64,000 nt of DNA from NCBI GenBank assembly GCA_009775095.1, contig VSOZ01000004.1, forward strand, positions 1 through 64,000, read 5' to 3'. The stretch comes from Muribaculum sp. GTDB taxonomy: Bacteria > Bacteroidota > Bacteroidia > Bacteroidales > Muribaculaceae. Shown here in pieces: positions 7,652-16,158 of the stretch. Position 1 is the first letter of the stretch, and each line of letters begins with the position of its first letter. Under the pieces are notes generated by a model. It ran no database searches. It was given only the letters and a program-made list of their open reading frames with translations, and was not told where the DNA came from. A program made the position numbers and the translations under genes.

Positions 7652-10432
7652 ATGAAGCTAATTAAATACATTATTATATTGTCGGCCCTGATTATCGCAG
7701 GCTGCAAGGATGACATCGATGTCATTTACGGATATGACTATGACGTAGTTGGCGGAGAGTATTTCGTAATTGCAGGCGACAACGGAGGTCAGTCGCGAGT
7801 AGTATATGACGACAATAAATCAAAGTTTGAGGACGGCGACCGCGTAGGCATGTTTGCACTTACGGCTGAAAACGGCCTTATGCCTGCAACGGTGAAGAAC
7901 GCATGCTATTACGTGGCATCGATAACGAATGTGGATCCCGCAAAACCCGGCAGACAGGTACTTAAACCTTTAGATCAGGAGAAAGTCGTGCCTAAAAACG
8001 CGGCCAAATATCTTGTATATTATCCTTATAAAGAAGGATTGACATTGGAACAGGCCAAAAGATTGAGCCATATTGTGAAGTCGGACCAATCCGATGTAGC
8101 AGACTATGAGGAGTCGGATCTGATTTGGGATGTGGCCATACCCGATCATGCAAAAAACTGCGTAAACATAGCTTTTGACCATGCGATGGCCAATTTTATC
8201 GTAAAAATAGAGCGCGAACTGCTTGACCCGGACAAAGGCGTATACTTGCTAAGTTCCACGACCTCCGCTACGGGTATCGACCTTACGTCATCCGGTATAG
8301 AAAGCATGCATTATACCCCGGGAAGTGAAGCCCTCGATGACGGCATAGCCATGTGCCCGTTCGGATTTGCCAACAATGGCGAACTGCTGTATCGCGTAGC
8401 CGTCCCGGCCTATCAGACCGGCTTCACCAAAGACAACGATATTATAAAGATATATCGAGCCGACGGGTCGGAGAAAATATACAAACTCGCCACCGATGTA
8501 GAGCTAAAACCCGGTTATAATTATACGCTTACCATAAGAAAGGGGTCAAATATCACAATCATTCCGGAAGCCGGCGACGATGACTCGTGGGTTCTTGAAG
8601 TCACCGACCCATCGGATGGCGAACTTGTAGGCTACCTGTGCCGTGAATACATCTACTGGGCCCCGGCCGAATACGCAACCAACTACCGCGGCGCGTCGAT
8701 AGACGACCCGGACTATGTATTTAAAATGACAGAAGGAAATCTTGGAGAAACCGGACACAGTACTTATATGATTTCCACAAATCCCGCTACTCAAGACCTG
8801 ATCGATCAGTTGAATGTAGAGGGTTCACCGGAAGTTACGGCGGAAGGTATGACACAAGCCATAAATTCACAAGCTTGGATTTTCTATAATCTTAAGCCCG
8901 GAACAAAAATACCTGACTTAACAAAGGGATCTATACTGCGATTCGTATACGACATAAAAGGCGGTGGTGGTCTTCCCGGATATACTCCCTTTATTCATCC
9001 GAAATATGCTAATTTGACACAAGCGCGCGATATTGTAATGGCTATATGGCCGTTGCCACATACATCCTCTTTAGAGTCAGCTGATTTTCAAGGCATTTTT
9101 AAAGTAAAACATGGACATGAAAGGATTAATACAATTGCATTGCAAGGAGGGACTACAGGTTATGCATATGATTCACCCGAATGGCTGGAGTTTTACATGC
9201 ACGGAGGCACCATAACATGGGATCCTCAAAACAATATTGTCGATGAATTTTTCATGCCGGAAGAAAAAATCACCAACCAAATTGCACATGACAACGGCCA
9301 CATAGCCATCAAAAAAGAAAATGGCGTCAAAACTGCATGTGTATCATACTCACCTATGACCTCACAGACAGAAGATGAAGAGGGAAATAATATCGGCCAG
9401 CTTATTGTAAAAAATATATATGTAAACGGCGTTGCATACCCGTTAAGGAAAGTTGGATTCAATCAATTCTGGTCAGGAAAATCACTGCACAACACTACAG
9501 ACAATAACGGAAAAAAATTAGAGTGCTTTAACACTGAAGGCGAAGTTGGTGATGTAAATTATGATCCGTGGAGTGGAGAAGACAAACCTGCATCAAGCGA
9601 CAAAATCAAATTCAAAGCTAACCAAAAATTGCCGGCAGGATATATTTATCCTACGGCTAAAAAGGGAGATGCATTTGAAGGTTATACTTACGACGAAGAC
9701 TTTGATCCTTATACAACCGAAGCGAATAGAGCCGAAATTGCATTACTTTATAACATGACAGCATTTACTGAAGGAAAACTAAAGCCTAAAAATACGGTTG
9801 AAGAATCATACAGGTTTCCAACATGGAAAGACATGATTCATCTAAGGCGATACGGTGGAGTACTGTTTGCGGCTAAATGGATTACGGACCAGATTCGAAC
9901 TAAAACCGCAGATGGAAAATACTTGGAAAGTACGACAGTAGCACTTCGAGAAGGGATGCTGCTAGGTAACAGTGCTTTTTGTGCCAACATCTCGGGTCTT
10001 GACTTCAGGGCTTTCGGAATGAAGTGGCCTGAATATAATAACAATGGCAAGGTATCGGACTTTGGCGTAAGAAACTACTTTTTTATAGATGCAGTCAACG
10101 ATAATCCATTTTATACCGGTACAGGAGACCAATGGAACTTAGAGGCTGATATAATGAACTGGGTGGAAATATTCAGATTCAGTCCTTGGGATTGTTGGGG
10201 TTCGAATCCGATTTCAAACTACAGGCATTTCGGGCATTCAATAAATGAAGCACAAAAAAACAGGCCGATTGCCCATAGCCGCATTTTTGCGCCGGTGCGT
10301 GTGATTATGAGTTTCAACAATCCAATCGGCAACGGGGCAAGAGAGGCCGTAGCCGCACACTCACGCGCTGCATACACACAGCCGCAACCCCGTAGCGAGT
10401 CGCGCAACGTATATGTGCCGCTGGTGGACTGA
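7652..10432 (+). CDS. Large fimbrillin-like lipoprotein, probable tip adhesin
   Basis: This is a 926-residue lipoprotein (IIAGC, Cys18), the largest protein of the locus. Residues ~30-310 are fimbrillin-like: SRVVYDDNKSKFEDGDRVG, a YLVYYPY strand, and AYQTGFT. The following ~600 residues do not resemble a pilin. The C-terminal ~170 (starting near YRFPTWKDMIHLRRYGG) resemble a lectin-like or FISUMP-type fold only loosely. The architecture, with a pilin domain for incorporation followed by a large unique domain, fits a fibre-tip adhesin, comparable in position to Mfa5, but I see no VWA domain. The gene is the last of the locus and is followed by a strong intrinsic terminator. Its 8700-10260 section is more AT-rich than the rest. 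Confidence 0.6.
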   Translation: MKLIKYIIILSALIIAGCKDDIDVIYGYDYDVVGGEYFVIAGDNGGQSRVVYDDNKSKFEDGDRVGMFALTAENGLMPATVKNACYYVASITNVDPAKPGRQVLKPLDQEKVVPKNAAKYLVYYPYKEGLTLEQAKRLSHIVKSDQSDVADYEESDLIWDVAIPDHAKNCVNIAFDHAMANFIVKIERELLDPDKGVYLLSSTTSATGIDLTSSGIESMHYTPGSEALDDGIAMCPFGFANNGELLYRVAVPAYQTGFTKDNDIIKIYRADGSEKIYKLATDVELKPGYNYTLTIRKGSNITIIPEAGDDDSWVLEVTDPSDGELVGYLCREYIYWAPAEYATNYRGASIDDPDYVFKMTEGNLGETGHSTYMISTNPATQDLIDQLNVEGSPEVTAEGMTQAINSQAWIFYNLKPGTKIPDLTKGSILRFVYDIKGGGGLPGYTPFIHPKYANLTQARDIVMAIWPLPHTSSLESADFQGIFKVKHGHERINTIALQGGTTGYAYDSPEWLEFYMHGGTITWDPQNNIVDEFFMPEEKITNQIAHDNGHIAIKKENGVKTACVSYSPMTSQTEDEEGNNIGQLIVKNIYVNGVAYPLRKVGFNQFWSGKSLHNTTDNNGKKLECFNTEGEVGDVNYDPWSGEDKPASSDKIKFKANQKLPAGYIYPTAKKGDAFEGYTYDEDFDPYTTEANRAEIALLYNMTAFTEGKLKPKNTVEESYRFPTWKDMIHLRRYGGVLFAAKWITDQIRTKTADGKYLESTTVALREGMLLGNSAFCANISGLDFRAFGMKWPEYNNNGKVSDFGVRNYFFIDAVNDNPFYTGTGDQWNLEADIMNWVEIFRFSPWDCWGSNPISNYRHFGHSINEAQKNRPIAHSRIFAPVRVIMSFNNPIGNGAREAVAAHSRAAYTQPQPRSESRNVYVPLVD

Positions 10433-10467
10433 CCGTAAGCACATATATCTGACATAAACACATTGCA

Positions 10468-10507
10468 GGGAGTGGCCGCCCGTCCGGGCCGCCGCTCCCG
10501 TATTTTT
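10468..10507 (+). terminator. Intrinsic terminator ending the fimbrial locus
   Basis: A GC-rich hairpin has arms at 10468-10482 and 10485-10499 (15 positions, one mismatch and one G-U) with a 2-nt loop, followed by GTATTTTT. It lies 36 nt after the last fimbrial stop codon. Its right arm and T-tract are also the first bases of the duplicated unit described next. Confidence 0.75.
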
Positions 10508-11143
10508 GGTAACCGCTGGTAACGACCACCGAAGGGACTATGCAGGTCTGTGTCGCGTCCCCGACGCGACGATATCAACACACCGTACACCACCCCACGA
10601 ACCGCGGCCGTGCCGCTTATCGTGGGGCTACACACATCAAGCGTCTCCGACGCATCCGCCCAGCCACGCCACGCGCCGAATCAGCCTCACAGCACGTAAT
10701 GGGGTGTCGGAGACACCAAATGTACCCAACCCCATGATTAGCGCACAGCGCGGTTCATGGGGTACACGACCGGACACACAACCACTTCGCGTCGGAGACG
10801 CGAGACACACCTACGGGGGCGCCGCTCCCGTATTTTCGGTAACCGCCGGTAACGACCACCGAAGGAACTATGCAGGTCTGTGTCGCGTCCCCCGACGCGA
10901 CGATATCAACACACCGTACACCACCCCACGAACCGCGGCCGTGCCGCTTATCGTGGGGCTACACACATCAAGCGTCTCCGACGCATCCGCCCAGCCACGC
11001 CACGCGCCGAATCAGCCTCACAGCACGTAATGGGGTGTCGGAGACACCAAATGCACCCAACCCCATGATTAGCGCAAATGCGCGGTTCATGGGGTACACA
11101 ACCGGACACACAACCACTTCGCGTCGGAGACGCGAGACACACC
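10491..11143. repeat. Tandem duplication of a ~320-bp palindrome-rich non-coding unit
   Basis: Two copies lie head to tail: 10491-10811 and 10821-11143, differing by a handful of substitutions and two 1-base length changes. Each copy contains several short perfect stems: GTCGCGTC/GACGCGAC, CCCCACGA/TCGTGGGG, GCGTC-TCC-GACGC, GGTGTC-GGA-GACACC, ACCCCATGA/TCATGGGGT and CGCGTC-GGA-GACGCG. Three share a GTC-GGA-GAC core (or its complement) with different closing pairs. Reading frames are open across it in several phases, but they only follow the repeat and have no plausible translation signals. I see no gene here. Confidence 0.8.
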
Positions 11144-11157
11144 CGGACGGCCTTACG

Positions 11158-11209
11158 GACACGCGGGCGCCGATACTTGTATCAAACTTCGGATGACACG
11201 CGGGCGCCG
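11158..11209. repeat. Short direct repeat pair GACACGCGGGCGCCG
   Basis: The 15-mer GACACGCGGGCGCCG occurs at 11158-11172 and again at 11195-11209, just downstream of the large tandem unit. The rest of 11144-11418 shows no gene and no other clear structure. Confidence 0.7.
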
Positions 11210-11418
11210 TACTACCGGCGCTCCGACCCACTACATGCCGATCGCTGAATGAATTGCCTTTGCCGAGTCCGGAGTACTCACGCTCCCTGTAAGTCGGGCA
11301 CGAAGTGTCCTGTGCCAAAATGCGATTAAATCGGTTTTGTGCACGACTTAAACGTATCTTTATCTCCAAAAAAGTATTTTCTTTATTCCGGCGGGGCAAA
11401 AATATCGTGATTTTTCAG

Positions 11419-11426
11419 TAATTTTG
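11419..11426 (+). promoter_or_regulatory. -7 box of the TPR/barrel/GH3 transcript
   Basis: TAATTTTG matches the Bacteroidota -7 consensus TAnnTTTG. Transcription would begin near 11433, leaving very little leader before the ATG at 11437 and about 13 nt before the ATG at 11446. The second ATG is therefore the more comfortable start for the TPR gene. Confidence 0.55.
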
Positions 11427-11436
11427 CGCTAATAAT

Positions 11437-14418
11437 ATGCTTAAAATGAAGAGACTTTTCATAGTGCCGGTAGCAGTGGCCGCCACGCTCGCCGGAAATG
11501 CACAAGTCAATGCTCCGTCACCGCAAGGTTATATAGAACGGGGTACATTGATGTACAGTGACCAAAATTATCAAGGTGCTATTGATCAACTCACTAAGGC
11601 ACAGAGTTCTACACTTACACCCTCACAGCGCGAGGAGGCCCGGTGGTTCACCGCAATGAGTCTTCTGCATTCGGGGGAAATAGACGAAGCGCGCCGTCTG
11701 CTTGAGGACTTCGCCGCCGACTACCCGACGTCGGCACGCCGCATAGACGCAGCCATGGCCATAGCCGACTGCGACTTCTATCAGGGCCACTACCTTGAGG
11801 CGCTTGACCGCTACGAGGCCTTAGACCCCGCGGCGCTCGACCTTTATGCCGCCGAGGACTACCGTTACCGTACGGCCTACTGCATGATGATGCTTCAGGA
11901 CTATGACAAGGCGATGACACGCTTCCGTTCGCTCGAAAGCGTGAAACGCTATGCCGACGCGTCAAAATTCTATCAGGGCTACATATACTACGCACAGGGC
12001 AACTATGCCGAGGCCAAGCGCATGCTTACGTCAGTAAACACATCGGAGGCTCCGGGCAACCGCGCCCCGTATTATCTGGCCCAGATAGCCTACATAGAGC
12101 GTGACTACGACCGCGCGCTTTCGCTTGCCCGCACCCACATGAACGACATCGAAGAGTATCGTCCAGAACTGCAGCGCATAGCTGGCGAGTCGCTCTACAA
12201 CCTCGGCGAGGAGAGTCAGGCCATACCCTACCTTCAGCGTTATGTCAGCGAAGTATCCGACCCGCAGCTGTCGACGCTCTACATACTCGGCGTGAGCCGC
12301 TACAAGGAGGGCGACACAGAAGGGGCCATAAAGGACCTGACTCCGGTAACGTCATGCAACGACGCCATGGGACAATCGGCCTATCTTTACATCGGCCAAT
12401 GCTACCTGCGTCAAAGCAATGTCAACAGCGCACTGCTCGCTCTTGAGAAGGCCTACCGCATGGACTACGACCGCAACGTGCAGGAAACGGCCTTCTACAA
12501 CTATGCCGTGGCCCGCATGGAGGGCGGCCGCACACCGTTCGGCAGTTCAGTTACCATGTTTGAGGACTTCCTGCGCCGTTATCCCGACTCGCGCTACGCT
12601 CCCGAAGTACAGGAGTATCTTATAACCGGCTACATGACCGACAACAACTATGAGAAGGCCCTCGCCTCGATCAACAAGATAAAACGCCCGTCAAAGGCCA
12701 TACTGGCCGCAAAGCAGCGTGTGCTCTACATACTCGGCTCACGCGACCTCGCCGCAGGACGTGTCAATCAGGCGCTCGACCGCTTCAAGTCGGCCAAGAC
12801 CCTTGCAGAGCACAACCGCGCGATAGCCAACGAGTGCGACCTGTGGATCGGCGACTGCTACTACCGCCTCGGCGACTATGGGCGCGCTTCGTCATCGCTC
12901 AATCTCTATCTTAAAAATGCAGGAGCAGGAGCCGCCAACCGCCCGTTGGCATACTACGACCTCGGATATTCACGGTTTGCAGAGAAACGCTACGCCGACG
13001 CCCGCACCGACTTCGAGCGCGTGGTCAAGGCCCCCGGCGACCTCGGCGACCAGCTTGTGGCCGACGCCTACAACCGCATAGGCGACTGCTACTATTACTC
13101 GTCAGAGTTTGACAAGGCGGCCGCAAACTATGACCGGGCCTATGACCTCAACCCGTCGGCCGGCGACTACGCACTGTTTCAGAAAGCCATGATGCGCGGA
13201 CTTGCCCGCGACCACAAAGCCAAACTGCAGCTCATCGACGACATGATGACCCGCTACCCCGGCTCCGGACTGCTACCCGCCGCACTCCTCGAAAAAGCCG
13301 AGAGCTATGTGGCCCTTAACCGCGACGCCGAGGCAATAGACACTTACGAAACACTTGTAAAACGCTATCCCTCTACCTCACAAGGCCGTAACGGATATCT
13401 GCAACTCGCCATCACCCTCATCGGCCAAGGTAACAAGTCGCAGGGCATCAACGCATACAAGACTGTAATAAAGAATTATCCTACCAGTGAGGAGGCACGC
13501 GTGGCCTCTGACGACCTCAAGCGACTGCTCGCCGACGAAGGGCGTCTGAACGAATACACCAAATTCATAGCATCGGTGCCCAATGCACCCAAACTCGAGA
13601 CCTCGGAACTTGACGAGCTGACATTCAACGCTGCCGAAAAGGCATACCTCAACGATCACTCCAAGACCGACCGGTTGAAAGACTATGTGGCTCAGTATCC
13701 CGGCGGACGCTTCGAGAGCCAAGCCTTGGGCTATCTGACCGAAGCATCGGCCGCAGAGGGCAATGAAGCCGACGCACTCCGCTACGCATCGGCCATAGTA
13801 GAACGTTATCCCGACTCGGAAAACGCCGAAGACGCTCTTGCGGTAAAGGGCAATATCGAGTTCAGCCGCGGCGAGGGCGAGAAAGCGCTGTCGACATTCC
13901 ACGCACTCGAGAAGCGCGCGTCGGCATCGCGCAATATACACGCCGCCCGCATAGGCATAATGAGAGTATCGCGCGAACTCGGACACTACGATGACGTCAT
14001 AACCGAGGCCGACCGCATGCTCGCCTCGACCGCCATACCGTCCGCCGACAAAAACGAAATCATCTATTCACGCGCATACGCCATGTCGATGACCGGCAAA
14101 CCGGCCGAAGCCGTGAAAGCGTGGGAGACCCTCGCCAAAGACACCGACGACCTGTATGGAGCGAAGTCGGCATTCTATCTCGCCCAGCACTACTACGACG
14201 CAGGCCAGACCAAAAAGGCCCGCACCACAGTAGAGAAGCTGATCGACTCCAATACGCCCCACAACTATTGGCTCGCAAGAGGTTACATACTCCTCAGCGA
14301 CATATGCCGCAAACAGGGCGAGACTTTCGAGGCCAACGAGTATCTCAAAAGCCTGAAAGAGAACTACCCCGGCACAGAAAGCGACATATTTATGATGATT
14401 GACGAGCGTCTTAAATAA
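11437..14418 (+). CDS. Large exported tetratricopeptide-repeat protein
   Basis: This is a 993-residue protein with a signal peptide ending near NAQ (about residue 23) and no lipobox. Nearly all of the mature protein is TPR and related helical repeats: repeated A-x3-Y and Y-x-LG patterns, e.g. YNRIGDCYYYSSEFDKAAANYDRA and ARYPGS-type turns typical of YbgF/BamD-like TPR proteins. It is likely a periplasmic scaffold binding envelope proteins. An outer-membrane barrel gene starts 18 nt downstream, so the pair may form one complex; such TPR/barrel pairs recur in Bacteroidales. A promoter lies just upstream. The start may be the Met at 11446 (three codons later), judged from promoter spacing. Confidence 0.8.
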   Translation: MLKMKRLFIVPVAVAATLAGNAQVNAPSPQGYIERGTLMYSDQNYQGAIDQLTKAQSSTLTPSQREEARWFTAMSLLHSGEIDEARRLLEDFAADYPTSARRIDAAMAIADCDFYQGHYLEALDRYEALDPAALDLYAAEDYRYRTAYCMMMLQDYDKAMTRFRSLESVKRYADASKFYQGYIYYAQGNYAEAKRMLTSVNTSEAPGNRAPYYLAQIAYIERDYDRALSLARTHMNDIEEYRPELQRIAGESLYNLGEESQAIPYLQRYVSEVSDPQLSTLYILGVSRYKEGDTEGAIKDLTPVTSCNDAMGQSAYLYIGQCYLRQSNVNSALLALEKAYRMDYDRNVQETAFYNYAVARMEGGRTPFGSSVTMFEDFLRRYPDSRYAPEVQEYLITGYMTDNNYEKALASINKIKRPSKAILAAKQRVLYILGSRDLAAGRVNQALDRFKSAKTLAEHNRAIANECDLWIGDCYYRLGDYGRASSSLNLYLKNAGAGAANRPLAYYDLGYSRFAEKRYADARTDFERVVKAPGDLGDQLVADAYNRIGDCYYYSSEFDKAAANYDRAYDLNPSAGDYALFQKAMMRGLARDHKAKLQLIDDMMTRYPGSGLLPAALLEKAESYVALNRDAEAIDTYETLVKRYPSTSQGRNGYLQLAITLIGQGNKSQGINAYKTVIKNYPTSEEARVASDDLKRLLADEGRLNEYTKFIASVPNAPKLETSELDELTFNAAEKAYLNDHSKTDRLKDYVAQYPGGRFESQALGYLTEASAAEGNEADALRYASAIVERYPDSENAEDALAVKGNIEFSRGEGEKALSTFHALEKRASASRNIHAARIGIMRVSRELGHYDDVITEADRMLASTAIPSADKNEIIYSRAYAMSMTGKPAEAVKAWETLAKDTDDLYGAKSAFYLAQHYYDAGQTKKARTTVEKLIDSNTPHNYWLARGYILLSDICRKQGETFEANEYLKSLKENYPGTESDIFMMIDERLK

Positions 14419-14436
14419 ACCTATTAACGCAACCAC

Positions 14437-16134
14437 ATGACAATGAAACGATTTATATACATCACCATGTTGAGCGCAGCTCTCGCCACTCCGGGAGCCA
14501 TGACCGCCGACGACCTCAACAAAGAGATTACCGTCGAAAAAGATATTGTGCCGCAGGAGCGCGAAGCCTCGCGCCTGAACCGGTTGCCGCAACTGTCGCT
14601 GTCGCCCGTGCAGGCCAAGAAACTTTCTTGGACCGACCGCGCCGTAGCCGCCCCCGTCACCAACGACATCTCGGTACTCGCTCCCGCATCATACGCGGCC
14701 TCGATAGCCCGCAGCCCATACCGCGGCTACATCGACTTGGGTTACTTCCCCGCCATGCAGCTCGGTCTGTCGGCCGGCTACCGCTTCATCGACGACGAAG
14801 CCACTCGCCTCGGTGCTTGGCTCCAGTACGACGGCAGCCAGTACAAGCGTGAGAATGTGATCGGCAACAAGCTGTCATACCGCGACCACAGTGCCGCGCT
14901 CGGTCTTAACCTGAAGCATGACTTCGAAGGGATAGGCACATTCAACGCACGCCTCGGCTACGGGATGTCGGCGTTCAACTTCCCTACTCTCGAGGACAAG
15001 GGACTGTCACAAAGCACCAACCGCGTGGATCTCGGTCTCGGCTGGCAGAGCACACTCGGTGCGTTCTCATACAACATCGGTCTTGACTACGACTACTTCG
15101 GCTTCTCCAAAGCCGTCAACGACGAACTGCCCGGGCTGAAAGCGCTCAAAGAGAACACCGCGCGCCTGTCGATCGGCGGTCTATACAGCTTTGACGAGTT
15201 CAACAATGCGGGTCTTGACCTAATCGGCGCAGTAAACGGCGTCAATGACTTTGCCGGCACGGGATCACGTACATTCGCCTACATACAGGCCTCGCCCTAC
15301 TACATGAACCGCGGCGACAATTACTCGGTGCGACTCGGCGTCGAGTTTGACTACATAAAGGGTTTTGAAAACAAAACCCGCATCTATCCCGACGTTCGCC
15401 TCGACTGGTCGCCGTCGTCAAACTTCGCTCTCTACGCACGTTTTTACGGCGGCAATCCAAGTCTTAATTCGGCATCGGAACTCTTCGCCCTTAACCACTA
15501 CGTCAACCCATCCATGATCTACGGCCCCTCTTGGGACAAGTACACCGGACGTCTGGGGCTCATAATCGGCCCGTTTGCCGGAGCCTCGTTTGAGATATGG
15601 GGCGGTTACGGAAAGGTGTCATCGCTTCCGCTGCCGGCTCTCGTCGATGATCAGACCGCTATCTCTGCCATGGGTTATTATGCCGCGTTCGATATGACCT
15701 CCGTAAACTACGGCATAGCATTCAACTATACATACCGAGACCTCGCCAAACTCCGTCTGGCTTACGAAGGAGCTCCGCAGGGCATCGACAAGGGTTATGC
15801 CCTATGGCTTGACCGTGCGCGAAATGTGTTTGACGCCGCAATTACAATCACCCCGGTAAAAGCCCTCGATCTGGAGCTCGCATATCGCCTTCGCTCGGGA
15901 CGTTCGGTCTATGCGCTTGAACTTTCCGACGAAAATCCGTTTGACCATGTCGCATATTCCAAAGTAGGGCTCGGCAACGCCGGTTCGCTTAACTTCGGCG
16001 CCGCCTACCGCGTAAATCCGCAGTTCAGCGTCTGGGCACGCGGTGAGAATTTGCTCAACGGCAAGTGGCAGGAAGTATACGGCATACCCAACAAAGGAGT
16101 CACCGGCCTTATCGGCATAGGCTACAAATTCTAA
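14437..16134 (+). CDS. Outer-membrane beta-barrel protein (TonB-receptor-like barrel without plug)
   Basis: This is a 565-residue exported protein with a signal peptide ending near MTA-D (residue ~22). After a short conserved lead (EKDIVPQEREASRLNRLP), residues ~85-565 are continuous amphipathic strands with aromatic girdles (YRGYIDLGYFPAMQLG; ALGLNLKHDF; RLGYGMSAFNF) and a C-terminal GLIGIGYKF, ending in Phe as outer-membrane barrels do. No plug or TonB box is visible, so it is not a full TonB-dependent transporter. It is coupled to the upstream TPR gene (18-nt gap) and followed after 24 nt by a GH3 gene. The function is likely an envelope porin or assembly partner; the substrate is unknown. 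Confidence 0.7.
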   Translation: MTMKRFIYITMLSAALATPGAMTADDLNKEITVEKDIVPQEREASRLNRLPQLSLSPVQAKKLSWTDRAVAAPVTNDISVLAPASYAASIARSPYRGYIDLGYFPAMQLGLSAGYRFIDDEATRLGAWLQYDGSQYKRENVIGNKLSYRDHSAALGLNLKHDFEGIGTFNARLGYGMSAFNFPTLEDKGLSQSTNRVDLGLGWQSTLGAFSYNIGLDYDYFGFSKAVNDELPGLKALKENTARLSIGGLYSFDEFNNAGLDLIGAVNGVNDFAGTGSRTFAYIQASPYYMNRGDNYSVRLGVEFDYIKGFENKTRIYPDVRLDWSPSSNFALYARFYGGNPSLNSASELFALNHYVNPSMIYGPSWDKYTGRLGLIIGPFAGASFEIWGGYGKVSSLPLPALVDDQTAISAMGYYAAFDMTSVNYGIAFNYTYRDLAKLRLAYEGAPQGIDKGYALWLDRARNVFDAAITITPVKALDLELAYRLRSGRSVYALELSDENPFDHVAYSKVGLGNAGSLNFGAAYRVNPQFSVWARGENLLNGKWQEVYGIPNKGVTGLIGIGYKF

Positions 16135-16158
16135 AACACATAACATAAAACAACTTAA

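Noticed and set aside
7652..10432. Mfa5-type VWA tip protein
   Set aside because: Position fits, but I find no MIDAS (DxSxS) motif or VWA layout, so only a general tip-adhesin role is proposed.
10506..11196. Open frames of 65-174 codons across the tandem 320-bp unit
   Set aside because: They repeat because the DNA repeats, frames differ between copies, and there is no promoter, ribosome site or recognisable protein feature.
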